Positions 53,201-64,000 of a DNA stretch of 64,000 nucleotides are shown here, one piece after another. The notes beneath the pieces are model-generated. The model had not been told where the DNA came from and did no database searches. It saw only the letters and a list, made by a program, of their open reading frames with translations. This DNA is from Didymodactylos carnosus. Its lineage: Eukaryota; Rotifera; Eurotatoria; Philodinida; Philodinidae. Each line of letters begins with the position of its first letter. The stretch's first letter is position 1. Location of the stretch: positions 62,001-126,000 of the forward strand of contig CAJNOQ010000001.1 of the NCBI GenBank assembly GCA_905250885.1. Direction: 5' to 3'. The position numbers and the translations under genes are program-made.

Positions 53201-56200
53201 TCCGATCGAAAGATATTTGATAAAAATAGGAAGTTGAAAAGAAACTTTCTGTGTGTGTGTATGTTTCACTTTTTTTCAAAACAACACTTGTCGTTGATCT
53301 ATTATTTTGTCTCTAAGGGTAAAAACGGTTAAATGAAAGAACAAGAAGAAGAAAAGAAAAGAAAAGAAAAAAAGTAGTATGCAGTTTAGACAATGAACAT
53401 GTAAATTAATGAGAAATAATAATAATAACAATAAATATATATAGAAGATTATATTGATCGATTGTAAGGTAAAATATTAGATGGTTGATGCTTGTTCATA
53501 TAACTAAATTTCCATGAAGTTACTTAAATTTTTATTTTATAAGCAAATTGATTAACAAAATCTTATCTTTGCTAAAAATCTTTGATCCTTAACTAATTGA
53601 TCACAAGTTTTTCAAAATAATAAACATGTACCTCCTCAACTTATTACAGTTCATATAATAGAGATACATTTATCACACAACACGAGTATATATATTTCAA
53701 AAAATCATATAATAGATTAAATATACATATACGATCATCGATTTATAATTAAGAATAAAAAATTATTACCTACTACTAATGATAGAATAGAATTAGACCT
53801 TTTTTTTTCTTTGCTTTAATCAAGTTATGATGAACATTTGGTGCTAGTTGAATGAATAATATTCTCTTATTCAAAAAACGATTGACTTTTTTTTATCTTG
53901 CTATCTTTTATTGTATATTGTAAACAAAACTTATAGTCAATTTATTTGATATGTTTATACAATGTCTATTTGTACTATCACTATTGTTCACTATAGATAT
54001 ATATATATATATGAAATTATTTTTCATCACTCTCTCTCTCTCTAGCACGTCTTTTTCTTTTCTTTAGTTTCTTGTCGTGTTTGTTAGACAGTCAGCAGAT
54101 AGAGAAAAAGAAAAGACCAAATAACAGTAAATGTTTTCCTATGTATACAGTTTAAGAGCTATGATAATTATTTTGTGAGACTGTCATCTATTGTTAGACG
54201 TCTAATCAAAATAATATATATATTTCAAAAAATCATATAATAGATTAAATATACATAAACGATCATCGATTTATAATTAAGAATAAAAAAATTATTAACT
54301 ACTACTAATGATAGAATAGAATTAGACTTTTTTTTTTTTCACTTCTACTGTGAGCAATTCTTTGAACAATGAAATGCCGAGTAAAATGATGCATGAGAAG
54401 TGCTTGGTGAAAAGTAACGTATGTGATTAACTCTTATATGTTTAATATGTCACGCAGAGAGACGGTGTGATGTGAAGTTTTTTTTCGATTTAAGTAAAAA
54501 AACAAAAAAAAAAAAAGAACTCTTGAAAAAAGTATTTTATCATATTCCCTTCTTACTATATAACTAATATTTGATATCTTAAAAATCTTGTATTTTTTTA
54601 TTTTTCGATGAATTGTTATATAAAAATTGTTGTGTTAAAGAAGCCATCAAACGTGTACAATAGCTGCAATTCTTATTAGTTTTTGCTGAAAAAATTTTTA
54701 GTTACTTACTTTAAAGATGAACGACAATTCATAGTTTGACATACTATATTCTTTTAAATATGTACTAAAAAACGAAATGAGAATGTGACTATCTTTTCCT
54801 CTTTTTTTTTTGATAAATAAGCTCGCGTATATATAAAAATAGAGGAATGATGGAAGAGAGAGAAATATTTTCGGTGATGATATGATGAACATATATACAC
54901 CACTAAACAAGAATGAATAATGTAGGAATACATGAAAAAGTTTATATGTGCGACATGATTGTACAATGTTCGTGTACGCGTTAAAATGATTCGCAGATAG
55001 ATATACGAAAATCGTTCATCGTTCTCTAAATTGCGATAAATGAATTCAATGTGTATGTTTTTGCATTTTTTCTCTTTCTCCCGTTTTGTATGTCTTTATA
55101 TATAGAAAGTAATCTTCAGTGTTAGGTTCATGGTGAGTCGATAATCATGATCAGTTGGCAATCTCATGCAACAATAATGTGCTGCTGCTATTGCTAGAAT
55201 ACACATACACACACACTCTCTCTCTCTCTCTCTCTCTCTCCCTCTCTCTCTCTCTCTCATCTAATGAACAATTGATATTTGATTACAATTAATACACACT
55301 GAAAGATTGAATATCTGTATGTTTAATGTAACAATATGTGCAAATACGTCCAAATTGATACAAATAGCATGTCGGAAGTTTTAATAGATAAATGATAAAC
55401 AACAATTCACTGATTTTAGCTTCAACTAAAAATATATTTCAATATAAAAATTTCATACATATCAGTGAAAAAAAAATCAATAACAAACTTCACACTCTTT
55501 TAAATGATGAGTGTGAAGAAAAAAGCTGACACACCGGAGTTTCCTTTTTTTGTTGAATACGTAATGAATATAATTTATGTGACTTTTTCTCTTTATGATT
55601 AATCAAAAACTGACTGAAGACATTTAGATCTCCATAATTTTACGGAATTTCGGTCAAAGTAACGGTTTCAACGAACTATAAATCTTTGTTCATACAGAAA
55701 TTACTAGTGCCCTTATAACTAAAATTGACACATATTTATCCTTTTTGGTAGAAATCTATCTACGTGCGTAATTTATGGTTACCTTTTTTTTTGTTTCTAA
55801 TTAGTATAGACGGGTTGAACAACTTAACAATTTATCATGTCGTGCGTTAAATTCGAAAGAACATTACTGTTGACATGTGTTAGGTTTTTTTTCTTTCTTT
55901 CTTCTCCTCAAGAGGGTATGTGTGTGTGTGTGTGTGTGTGTATGTGCAGAAGTTTATCATTATTATGTGAGAATGATCGGTCATATTGAATTGGAAGAAC
56001 GAACGAATAGAACAGGAAAAGAAAACTAGAGAAAGTAAATCGCACTTATCATCATCACCAAGAATAAGAGAGTAAGAAACAAAAAGTGACATTTTATGTT
56101 GTGTGTTGTTGAAGTGATTTTTACAGATCAGAAAATGAATAACGATTGAAGACTATGTAATTTGTAGTTTTAACTGACTAACATTAAATAAACAACTAGA

Positions 56201-57690
56201 TTTGTTTTTTCTCTACATACTAAATTCATTGTTACGATCTTGCATTAATAAAGCATAAACTGTATCAGGCAATTCATTTGGTCGAAAATACCATTTTACT
56301 TCAAGCATAACATTATCTTTTCTTGTCTACAAAACAAATAAATCAGATATAGATTTTAGATTGAAAAATTGAAATTCAAACAGTATACAACTTACAACAC
56401 GAAAATCAAGAATACAACCAATTGCATACGGTTGATTTTGTTTATTTGTTTCAAGATAAACATGATCTTAATGAAAATTAAAAGCAATTAACTGTATAGA
56501 TCACGATCTAATTTATTATGATACTTACCACCTATTTTGTACAATATACCATTTGCATCTGTATGAGTACATATCTTATCATCTTTAAATGTGTTATTTT
56601 TTTTCGAACGATTTTTGTTTTGAGCACGTAATCGTTCTTCTAGACCTGAAATACATAAATATGTATTAAAATATATTATAGATAAAAAATACGTATTACG
56701 AGCTTTGTACAAACAAAAATGAATCAATTTCTGAATATGTCTACGTATGATAATATTCTGAAAAAAATTAGAAATTATTAGAGCTGTAACTGGCATGAGT
56801 GACGTAGAAGTAAATATCAATTTCATTTTTTGATTCACAGTTCTTTTCTCATATACACTTGGTTAAAACTATCTTTTAGTACTTTGAATAACATTAAATT
56901 AATTGAAAATATAAAAGAAAACAATCAGATTTAAAATGTAAGTATTGAGATATCATTTTACACATCCTTATAGTCTTACAAACCCTTAAAAGTACAAAAG
57001 CAAACAGTGGTAGATAAATAAGAGACGCAGAAATGTGCAATGAGCTGGATATATCCATAGACGTTATTAAACACGGTGCAAAAATTGAGAGTTCAATTAA
57101 ACTGGAAGAAAGCGTTCGTGCAAGTCTCTAACATAGAGAGATACTTAAACTTGAAAACTATATTATTTAATAAAATTAAAACTCTCAGTTTAGTTCTAAT
57201 CGTCTAAGAAAACAAATACTTATTAAAAAAAGGATAACCATTATTTCAAATTAATTATTATGTTTTTGAAGAGATTTTCCTACTTATCTTCAGAGGAACT
57301 AATTTGGTTCATTCTTTAGATTGGAAAGTAATGTGAACAAAAACCTGTACTATCATTTGATGACTACCATCGTCGTTCAATAATCATAATATCCCGAAGA
57401 AAATTGAAAAAAGAGTGATGAACATAATCTTAAAAGCTACCTTATTTTTTATCAAAATAAATTATGGAAATGAACGTCACGTTCATATATCCCAGTCTGC
57501 AAGGTGTGATCCGATTAGTCTCTAATTGGCTTTATAAGATTAAACCACATCAGAGATGATATCAAGTGAGAGTAAGTAATTAGGGACGAATCGAGACTAA
57601 ACCGTTCGCAGATTGACTAAAATTTAAATTTTGATGCTTATTGTAAGTACTAAAGAATAATTTACTTTGTTCATCTTCTTTTGGATCCAT
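36378..57690 (-). CDS. RERE: RERE/atrophin family transcriptional corepressor, 14 exons
   Basis: RERE/atrophin is a nuclear corepressor that recruits histone deacetylases and methyltransferases through its ELM2-SANT module. Exons: 57666-57690, 56529-56645, 56396-56466, 56221-56326, 43606-43705, 40703-41081, 39519-40632, 38699-39403, 37450-37916, 37175-37388, 36899-37120, 36677-36843, 36459-36613, 36378-36402. All junction phases agree, giving 1,288 aa. A BAH domain occupies about residues 45-165 (DHVYLET, VKWYFRPNELPDTVY, RELFVSEI). ELM2 starts at GEIRVGPSHQAKLP (about 182) and runs to the AFAGMC region. SANT follows near 294-338 (KFIKGLRQYGKNFYRIRKEH). A GATA-type finger, CRHC-x18-CYDC, lies near 450-475 and ends KKYGELP. 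The middle is Ser/Thr/Asn-rich and disordered. The C-terminus keeps the atrophin His-rich HSHAHIHSHSHTHLH and a seven-Ala run. Start at 57690 (MDPKEDEQ) is the first ATG before the BAH exons, but further 5' exons are possible. Introns of 12.5 kb and 2.5 kb are exceptional here. Confidence 0.93.
37917..38698 (-). other. 782-bp intron of RERE
   Basis: Separates the Ser/Thr-rich exon 8 from exon 9. No paired repeats or coding frame recognised inside. Confidence 0.6.
41082..43605 (-). other. 2.5-kb intron of RERE within the BAH-coding region
   Basis: Donor GTAAG at the high end and acceptor TTTGTAG at the low end; the join restores the codon K in the BAH motif H-I-K-G-R-C. It contains a TA repeat (41287-41315) and many A/T homopolymers. 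Short open frames inside have no protein-like features. Confidence 0.85.
41287..41315. repeat. (TA)n microsatellite
   Basis: About 14 TA units in RERE intron 5. Confidence 0.95.
43742..43785. repeat. Poly-A tract
   Basis: About 44 bases, nearly pure A, just beyond RERE exon 5 inside the long intron. Confidence 0.95.
44212..44424. repeat. Homopolymer cluster with an ambiguous base
   Basis: Poly-A (44212-44241), poly-T (44309-44333) and poly-A (44392-44424) runs surround an N at 44299. Long A and T runs of opposite sense can fold back and are hard to sequence, so local length and order are uncertain. Confidence 0.9.
45172..45201. repeat. (CA)n microsatellite
   Basis: About 14 CA units in the long RERE intron. 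Confidence 0.95.
46566..46588. repeat. (TA)n microsatellite
   Basis: About 11 TA units in the long RERE intron. Confidence 0.9.
47010..47050. repeat. Compound (AT)n(GT)n microsatellite
   Basis: AT units pass into GT units, with a TATGTGTAT continuation; a 24-base A run lies shortly before it (about 46940-46963). Confidence 0.9.
50217..50243. repeat. (TA)n microsatellite
   Basis: About 12 TA units in the long RERE intron. Confidence 0.9.
53688..53809. repeat. Direct repeat, copy 1
   Basis: A unit of about 122 bp including TTTCAAAAAATCATATAATA and ACTACTAATGATAGAATAGA. It recurs nearly unchanged 528 bp to the right. Confidence 0.9.
54213..54338. repeat. Direct repeat, copy 2
   Basis: The second copy of the unit at 53688-53809, differing by only a few bases and homopolymer lengths (for example ACATAAACG against ACATATACG). 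Sequence on either side of the two copies is not alike. Confidence 0.9.
55201..55259. repeat. Compound (AC)n(TC)n microsatellite
   Basis: AC units followed by more than 20 TC units with one CC interruption, in the long RERE intron. Confidence 0.95.
55918..55946. repeat. (TG)n microsatellite
   Basis: About 13 TG units in the long RERE intron, roughly 300 bp from exon 4. Confidence 0.95.
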
Positions 57691-58755
57691 TTTCTTTCGT
57701 CTACTTTTTGTTCATCACAATAAATAATAATCTGAGAATAATGTCAACATCAACAAATTCTCGTCTGAAAACGGATTTTATCTACGTGTTTAATGTAAAT
57801 CGATAAGAAAATGACATTTAGGAAAAAAGAGATTAATAACTCTCTAATGTGTATATTGCTGATATTATTTCGTTCGAATATAATATACACTTGATACAGT
57901 AGTGATATGACACAAGTATAAAAAAAAAACACGAATAAATGAAATATAATAACAGACACAATTAATAAATATTAGTTAGACATTAAATGACTTATTATCA
58001 ATAATATTGTGAATTTATATTAACAAATTAATGATAACATAATTGTTATATTTAAAATGACTCGATTTAAGTGATAAGTGGAAATGTCGTTGTTTTTAAA
58101 GGCATAAAAAATCAAACATAACGGTAATCTAAAAACATGTCGAAAAAATATGCCATCAATAATGAAAATTTCTAGAAACACACACAACAGTTGAACAAAA
58201 TCTCAGGACTTATATGATCACAGTCCATAAATGACAGTTCAATAATCACACTTGAGAGACTTAATGTTAGAGATTAGAAAAATGTGGAGAGAAGAAAATA
58301 CCAAGCTCTTAAATACTCCAGAGCAAATGTTTATTCGTTTGGATAATTTTAAGCATGAATTTTAACAAATCAGCACAGCAGCTAATAATAACATCGACGA
58401 GGTAATTCTCATCCTGATTCTATCTACAACGAACAATATTTTAATAAAATTTAAAAAATAAAGCAATCAATAAATGACCAGAAAACATCAACGGTAATAT
58501 TCAAGAAAAATATTTGACAATAAGGAATAACATGATATAAAAAACATTTGTCCATAAGAATGTACTGTTAACAATAAAAAAATATACAAAAGTAAAAAGT
58601 AATAAGAATCATTTCTTAAAACAAACGTTATTTTTATGAAGTTTTCGTATCACAATTCTCGCTTGAATTTAACTTTAAATACTCAAGAGAAAAACCGAAT
58701 TCTATCCATGTACGTTTTATTTTAGTATAAAACAGTTTAAATAACAAATAGAAAT
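57691..58755. other. RERE 5' flank and phosphatase pseudogene 3' flank
   Basis: AT-rich kilobase upstream of the RERE start. Any RERE core promoter or non-coding first exon should lie here; no TATA or other core motif was singled out. No gene recognised. Confidence 0.4.
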
Positions 58756-59887
58756 TTATAAAAAATAAGGTATAGTCGTTTTCGAAGGAATTTGCGTTTT
58801 ATTACCAGATACAGCCGAGAACAATTTTACTTCATAGTTTGTAGCAATGTGAAATGTCAATATACCAGCTATATTTCCACAATGATAGCAATAATTTGGT
58901 GCTGACCATACTGTAACCAAACGATCATTAAACATAAATTTAATACCTAAAAATGTATTAAATTAGAATTAGAATTAAATTAGAAACAATTACTTTTAGA
59001 TTTATAAAATGATTGACACACCTTGTACTAATTGATGTGCACGACATATCAATATTAATTGATTATTGTACATAAATTGATTTGTTGGTTTTTGACCGAA
59101 TAACCAACCAGCACCACGAGGAGAAATAGCCCACTATTCAATATCATCGGGACTAAAAAGGAAAAAAAACAAAATACAATCGAACTACAATGTAAATAAT
59201 AAAGTATTCAGATACTCACTCTGACCACATTAAATCACAGAATGCTCCTGTGTGAGGAATTTCTTGATCACGTTCAATTGTTCTCATTTGATCGATTGTA
59301 CCGATGTCCGGAGACAGGCCACCTTAATACAAAATACTAAAATTTTGATTTCAACTAAGATGTGTCTCATTTTTTTCTTCTCTGTGCACTCTACAACTGA
59401 GAATGTACCGTTAATAAGAAGGACAAGTGACTAAGATTTCTTCTATATATATTTTTACTATATAATTATCTCAAGTATACAAACAAAGACGACTTTGAGG
59501 ACAGATTTATGTAAAACTAAAGCAAAATGAATCCTTCACATTAACATACCATGTACACACAATACTGTGTTATTAATTAGTGCTCCAATTGGCATCAAAT
59601 CAAATAATCGGCAATAAAATCTCCATAAATTTCCATTTCTATATTTTTTCATACATTCATCATAGAAACCATAGACTTGTGTCACTTGCCTACTTTCATG
59701 ATTTTCTCGTAATAACGTTAAACGATTTGGCCATTTTGCTTTGAATGCTAATAATTGTGTTAATGTTTCTAAACTATAATATCCGCAATCGACAAAATCG
59801 CCCATAAATATACTGTGTGTCTGATGGATAGCCAGCAGTCTTAAATAGTTCTTGTACATCATAATATTGTCCGTGTACGTCCATTAG
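58756..59887 (-). pseudogene. PPP6C: Decayed PP6-type (PPP6C) serine/threonine phosphatase gene
   Basis: Four exon remnants (about 59550-59887, 59220-59322, 59022-59152, 58756-58946) align in order with protein phosphatase 6 catalytic subunit. Matching stretches include [75 protein letters not shown] and the PP2A-family C-terminal PYFL. The three intervening introns keep GT..AG ends, so it is not a retrocopy. Decay is clear: the N-terminal exons up to the first metal-binding motif are missing. A two-base loss shifts frame between [13 protein letters not shown] and FMGDFVD. An in-frame TAG at 59134-59136 sits just before WAISPRG. The motif VDRG reads VDCG, RGNHE reads RENHE and YRCGN reads YHCGN. 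PP6 rather than PP4/PP2A is favoured by KAKWP and the spacing. In a degenerate-tetraploid bdelloid this would be a lost homeologous copy. Confidence 0.88.
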
Positions 59888-60470
59888 AGAACGCAGAAAA
59901 CAAAACGATTAAATAAAAACAACGAGACACCTAAAAATAAATCTACTATAATGAATGTTGGTCAGACAATTCATTTCAAATAACACTTCACATCAGTAAT
60001 TTGGCTACAGAAGAGAATTCTATAAATCCTACTGCCATTTAGTTTTTAGTTTGAGCTCTCCAGTCGCGCTATTCAAAAGGTGGTTTGAATCAACTGATTT
60101 CTGTTTCATTCTAAAAGAAGTAAACACTGAAATAGATTTCTTTTTTCTCGATAAATATGTTCTACTTTCTCAAGGATTTCGACGATAATATTGTCTATAC
60201 TTCTGACTTATTTTCATTTTATTCTAAACGAAAGAAAAATCTACAACAAACGACGAAAAATCTACAAGAGAAAAACAAAGATTGATTATATATTAGATAA
60301 TGGACACAGGCTACGAACACATACGTTTGATGTGCGAAAAAGTTGCCTTCTTCCCACTTCCACAGAGAATATTTTTGTGTTCGTAACTGTACAATGTTTT
60401 TTAAACGAAAAAAATCGCTAATGAATAGTTCCATTTCGCCAAACAAAGTTATTTTTTTCTTCTTCAATTT
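59888..60470. other. Spacer between phosphatase pseudogene and U2AF1
   Basis: Holds the U2AF1 3' UTR on its right side. The N-terminal exons expected for the phosphatase are not found here, which supports 5' truncation of that gene. Confidence 0.5.
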
Positions 60471-61479
60471 CTAACGACGTCGATCACGATTATCTCTCTC
60501 GCGACTTCTTGAACGTGAGTTTTTTTCATGGGGTGGTGTTAAAGCGTTACCTATAAAAAAAACATAGACTAAGATATGAGTGTTCCTAAATAATGGAACT
60601 TTACTTACCTCCACCCGCCTTTTTCTGGCGACGTTGATATAGGCGTTTTCGTAAATCTTTTGAAATCTATATAGAATTTTAAAACAAATGAATAATATGA
60701 AATCACCTGTAAAATAAGTACTTACGGGTTTTAAGTGCATAAAATTACAGAAACCACCTCGTGGACAATCACTAAAGAAGAAAAATACGAAAAAATGTAA
60801 CGATGCAGATTTTAGACGACCGTCTAGTTACCCCATTTGATATTGTCGACAGCATGCTTCATGAAAATCGGTTACTGGCGATAATTCGGCATAGATTGCT
60901 CGTGCATCAAACCAACGATTATTTAAATCTCCAACAGCTTTTTCCGCATCTTCTTCAAAGCGAAATTTCACATAGCAATTACCTGTAAATAAAAACAAGT
61001 CTTGACGTTAGTTTATTTAGCAGTAACAAAATAAAAACAAGTCATACCAGCCAAATGTTCACTTAGATTATCGCAAATATTCATTTCTTCGATTTCACCG
61101 TATTTTTTTTCTAGTTCAATAAATAATTCTTCGAATGTGTCATCAAAATGTTCTTGAACTTTTTCTTCTGTTAAATTATCACCCATGGATTTGTCAGCTT
61201 TTTGTGAGCTATTTTCTAAACTTAAATATAAATTTTTCATCAAAATTGTTTGACTAAACGTTGGCTTATTGTGTAATTTTGAACAATGTTCCCCTAAAAT
61301 AGACAACAGGCGATTTTCTTGCTTGGTTTTTGTCTAGTTAATTCTTTATGGATGTTTCTAAAGCAAACTCTGGGTTTTGTTCTTCACTCACCATGTCGAC
61401 AGGCTCCAATTTTAAAAAAGAATGAACAGTTAACTTTATCCTTTTCAGTGCCAAAGATTGAAGCTAAATAATCCGCCAT
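60471..61479 (-). CDS. U2AF1: U2AF1, small subunit of the U2 snRNP auxiliary factor
   Basis: U2AF1 (U2AF35) recognises the AG of the 3' splice site and partners with U2AF2 in early spliceosome assembly. Exons 61392-61479, 61048-61293, 60832-60982, 60726-60771, 60609-60666 and 60471-60550 join with consistent phases to give 222 aa (human 240). The first CCCH finger is C18, C27, C33, H37 in [20 protein letters not shown]...; Ser34, the human hotspot residue, is kept. The UHM (atypical RRM) follows, with [30 protein letters not shown] and [20 protein letters not shown]. The second finger is C156, C164, C170, H174 around [20 protein letters not shown]. The C-terminal RS region is short ([16 protein letters not shown]) and lacks the glycine tract of mammals. 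The start context MADYLASIF matches human MAEYLASIF. Complete and apparently functional. Confidence 0.96.
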
Positions 61480-64000
61480 AATAACTATTATTTAAAAAGA
61501 TCTACAAAAGAAACAATAATCAAATGAGTGTGTAGCTCGAAATCTATCATCTTGTCGCGCATGAAGAATAAAAATACGTAGATAAATACAAAGGAACCAC
61601 TATTCAAACAAACGAGAAAGCAATGTTTGACTTGATATTTCAAACAGAAAAGAATGAATGTCGGTTTTATTAATAAGAACGCACTGGAATGAAAAGAAGC
61701 ATATATTCATTTACCAGACAGTCTAAAAAAGCGCACTAGTAGTAGCATTCCTTAATTTTAAAGATAGGATAGTTCATCCATACATTCATTTTGGATATTG
61801 AACAAACAAATAATGTAACTGTAACATAAAGTAAAAATGAGCAGTTTATCTATAGATTCTCATTTGTCTAGCATTCAAATGCACTAAACCCACGCATTAG
61901 TGCACTTTATTCTCGATGAAGAGACACATGTAACTTCGGAATCATAGATGATGAGAGACATCAGTTTAACATTCAACTACAATTTTAAAGCATAATCTGG
62001 GATTGTTTTGGAAATTTGAATAATTTGGAAATTGAGCAACTGTGACATCTGTTAGAATATGGTTTCATTTCTAGTTTATAGTCATAAAAAACACTTCTGG
62101 AACACTTTACTCAACATAGTAGGCTTCACAGAATGAATAGACAAAGACTCATCCTTTTATACGTTGTTGCGTATGAGTGCTGCATTTTGCAGCATAAATA
62201 GCCCTAGATAATTTTCGAATCTCCAATATATATATATATATATATATACATAATATTCATGAATAATAAATTAACTAGTGTTTCTAATGATAAGCGCCAT
62301 CAGGACCACAGATTAAGAAATCTTGAGCCATTGAGTGTTGTTCATAACGCGCATCAAATTTGTCTAACAATACTCAACGATTTTAACAAGAACAAATGGA
62401 AGAGTTTAATGGGCTTAATGTTTGGCTCGCATTGACACGTGCAAATGATCGAAAATGAATGTTGGAAAATTATCAGAGAGATACGTTAGGAATTGATGGA
62501 ATAATGTTTCCCAGTTTGATGTGAATAACAACACAAACTGAAATAATTATTGATGGGTAGAGCAAATATCACTGGAGCTGATGTTATTAAAAGTTATACA
62601 GCGGAGAGCTTTGTAGAACCGCGCTATACATTATAATAGGCTGCCACATTTATGGCATTTTAGGTACTTAACATATCAAATACTATCTCGAGAACACTAA
62701 ATCATTACTATTTATGGATCTATCATCTGCATATAAAATTCTGATATACCATTCACACTGGATTAAGACTAAGAATTCTTAGTCATTCATATGTTTTATG
62801 CGCTACTACAAGTACTAAGATTCGTTTTACTTGTTCAAACAAACAAAATCAGACATCTCTCGTTTTTAATACTGCTCAAAACTGATTTACTCACCATCCA
62901 ATTAGCTATATAAACATTGATAATGATGTACGGCAAATATTTTACTTAAACAACAAACGAAAAAAGATTAAAAAAAAAACAAATAGTAATACAATGATTA
63001 GATAAGTACTAAATATTTAAACTATCCATATTTAGTTAATATTTTCTGTAAAACAACAAAAAAGAAAGAAGCAATAATTGTCAGAAAAAATATAATAAAA
63101 CACAACTTGACAAAACATGTCGAAAAACAAATGAAATGCTTCAATAAATGCCACAAAAATATACATATCGATGAATTAGTAAAAACAGGCTTTGTATATA
63201 TATATATATATATCACTTACGGATAAAAAATTTGAATATTTCTGCCATTTCTGAAGCGAATCACCCCATATTTTTCAGTAACAGAAAACTTTTATTAGTT
63301 TTATTTGAAAAACTATTTAACAAAACAAACTATCTTGAACACATTATGTATTTAGTAATTAAACGTGTTTTAGATAATCAAGCAGCTCAATTTTAATGTA
63401 ATATTGTGAAAAAAACTAACAGTTTTAGAAAATACATGTATTCTAATTGAAGAATTTTGGAAAACACTAAGATTTTATCTGAAACTCTTTTAGATTGAAT
63501 CCTAAAGAAAATGAAAAAATAAAGTTCGTTAGAATAAAAGAAAATACTTTAAAAACCTGAATCAAGCATTTTGTTTAGTTTTATGTTTATCCATATGAAA
63601 TACTGATCGAAAAATATGTGATGAATTGGGTTGAAAACTTAGTAAAAATACTAAAATTTGAGCTTCCTAACATCTAAGATCCTGTCATGAAGTTATTTAG
63701 ATCCTAGTGGGAAATAGACAGAAACTGCGTAGAGTTTTGTCTAGGACTGGTACATGACGCATGTGGATACTCGAATTTTTTATCCAAAAGCAACTTAACA
63801 TGAAACATCCGGTGTGTGTATAGATATAAAAATCAAACGAGATTAATAACGGTTAAAAGGAAACAACATCAAAATAACTCAGTATAATCCATTTCTGATA
63901 TTCGATAAAAGTTTAAAATGATAGTCTGCAAACAACTGACTATTACTCGAGATTTAAAAAAAAAATGAATATTCGAGATATAGATCAATCTGTTCCACAA
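61480..64000. other. U2AF1 5' flank, no gene recognised
   Basis: The U2AF1 promoter should lie immediately right of 61479. TA repeats occur at about 62226-62249 and 63196-63213, and an 18-bp perfect palindrome GACTAAGAATTCTTAGTC at 62767-62784. No coding exon, RNA gene or paired transposon ends were recognised to the window end. Confidence 0.45.

Larger units (their letters stand above)
43706..56220 (-). other. 12.5-kb microsatellite-laden intron of RERE
   Basis: It lies between exon 4 (ends ...QDRNNE) and exon 5 (starts with SCGHELLINN), whose human counterparts are adjacent in the BAH domain. The donor is GTATGTAG and the acceptor TTTTAG; the exons join in phase 1. The interior is dense in A/T runs, (CA)n, (TA)n, (TG)n and (TC)n tracts and purine-rich runs. 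No transposon with paired ends, no nested gene and no conserved frame was recognised. It also contains a 120-bp direct duplication and one ambiguous base. Most introns in the window are about 60 bp, so this size is unusual and may reflect regulatory content or repeat expansion. Confidence 0.85.

Noticed and set aside
43890-55000. Many short frames in the long RERE intron
   Set aside because: Their translations are Phe/Lys/Ile/Tyr-rich or dinucleotide-repeat products (such as CVCVCV or THTHTH), typical of AT-rich non-coding DNA.
57494-57620. Weak inverted similarity (AGTCTGCAAGG...AGTCTCTAAT against its mirror) in RERE intron 1
   Set aside because: Too many mismatches and no terminal match or target duplication.
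62767-62784. Perfect 18-bp palindrome GACTAAGAATTCTTAGTC
   Set aside because: A single short palindrome in 64 kb of AT-rich DNA is not remarkable without a second copy or context.
1-64000. CRISPR arrays, operons, ribosome binding sites, rRNA or clear tRNA genes
   Set aside because: The window is intron-bearing animal nuclear DNA and no such feature was seen.

Overview
This is eukaryotic nuclear DNA: AT-rich, with multi-exon genes whose introns are mostly 50-80 bp (GT..AG), long microsatellites, and several small inverted-repeat transposons. Compact introns, many foldback or MITE-like elements and a bacterial-type gene that now carries spliceosomal introns together suggest a bdelloid rotifer such as Rotaria or Adineta. 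That is an inference from style, not from a marker gene. Every complete gene recognised lies on the minus strand; the only plus-strand coding signal is a partial exon at the left edge.

Layout. 1-154: possible 3' end of a plus-strand gene. 1541-6214: an LRRCC1-like centrosomal protein (N-terminal leucine-rich repeats, then a long coiled coil, about 24 exons). 6215-9044: gene-free, ending in a 327-bp hairpin element. 9045-10181: three-exon D-lactate dehydrogenase closely resembling bacterial LdhA. 10182-14594: transposon debris (LINE 3' fragment, a second foldback, a possible Penelope-type hairpin tail, a diverged MITE arm). 14595-28233: two adjacent genes, or one locus with an alternative last exon. 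The upstream part (21910-28233) encodes a predicted N-myristoylated protein with cupredoxin-like repeats, a chitobiase-C-like domain, beta-sandwich domains and a disordered tail. The downstream part (14595-21354) encodes a long tandem fibronectin-III protein. 28234-33907: gene-poor, with two hAT-type elements. 33908-35170: an unrecognised two-exon gene. 36378-57690: RERE/atrophin (BAH, ELM2, SANT, GATA finger, atrophin C-terminus), resolved into 14 phase-consistent exons with one 12.5-kb intron. 58756-59887: a decayed PP6-type phosphatase gene. 60471-61479: U2AF1, six exons.

The genes do not form a pathway; each has its own cellular role (centrosome, fermentation, membrane-anchored scaffold, transcriptional corepression, splicing). 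Points of most interest are the acquired D-LDH, the lipid-anchored cupredoxin/FN3 locus and its possible alternative termination, the giant RERE intron, the phosphatase pseudogene and several MITE families. All identifications come from reading the sequence; no database search was run.
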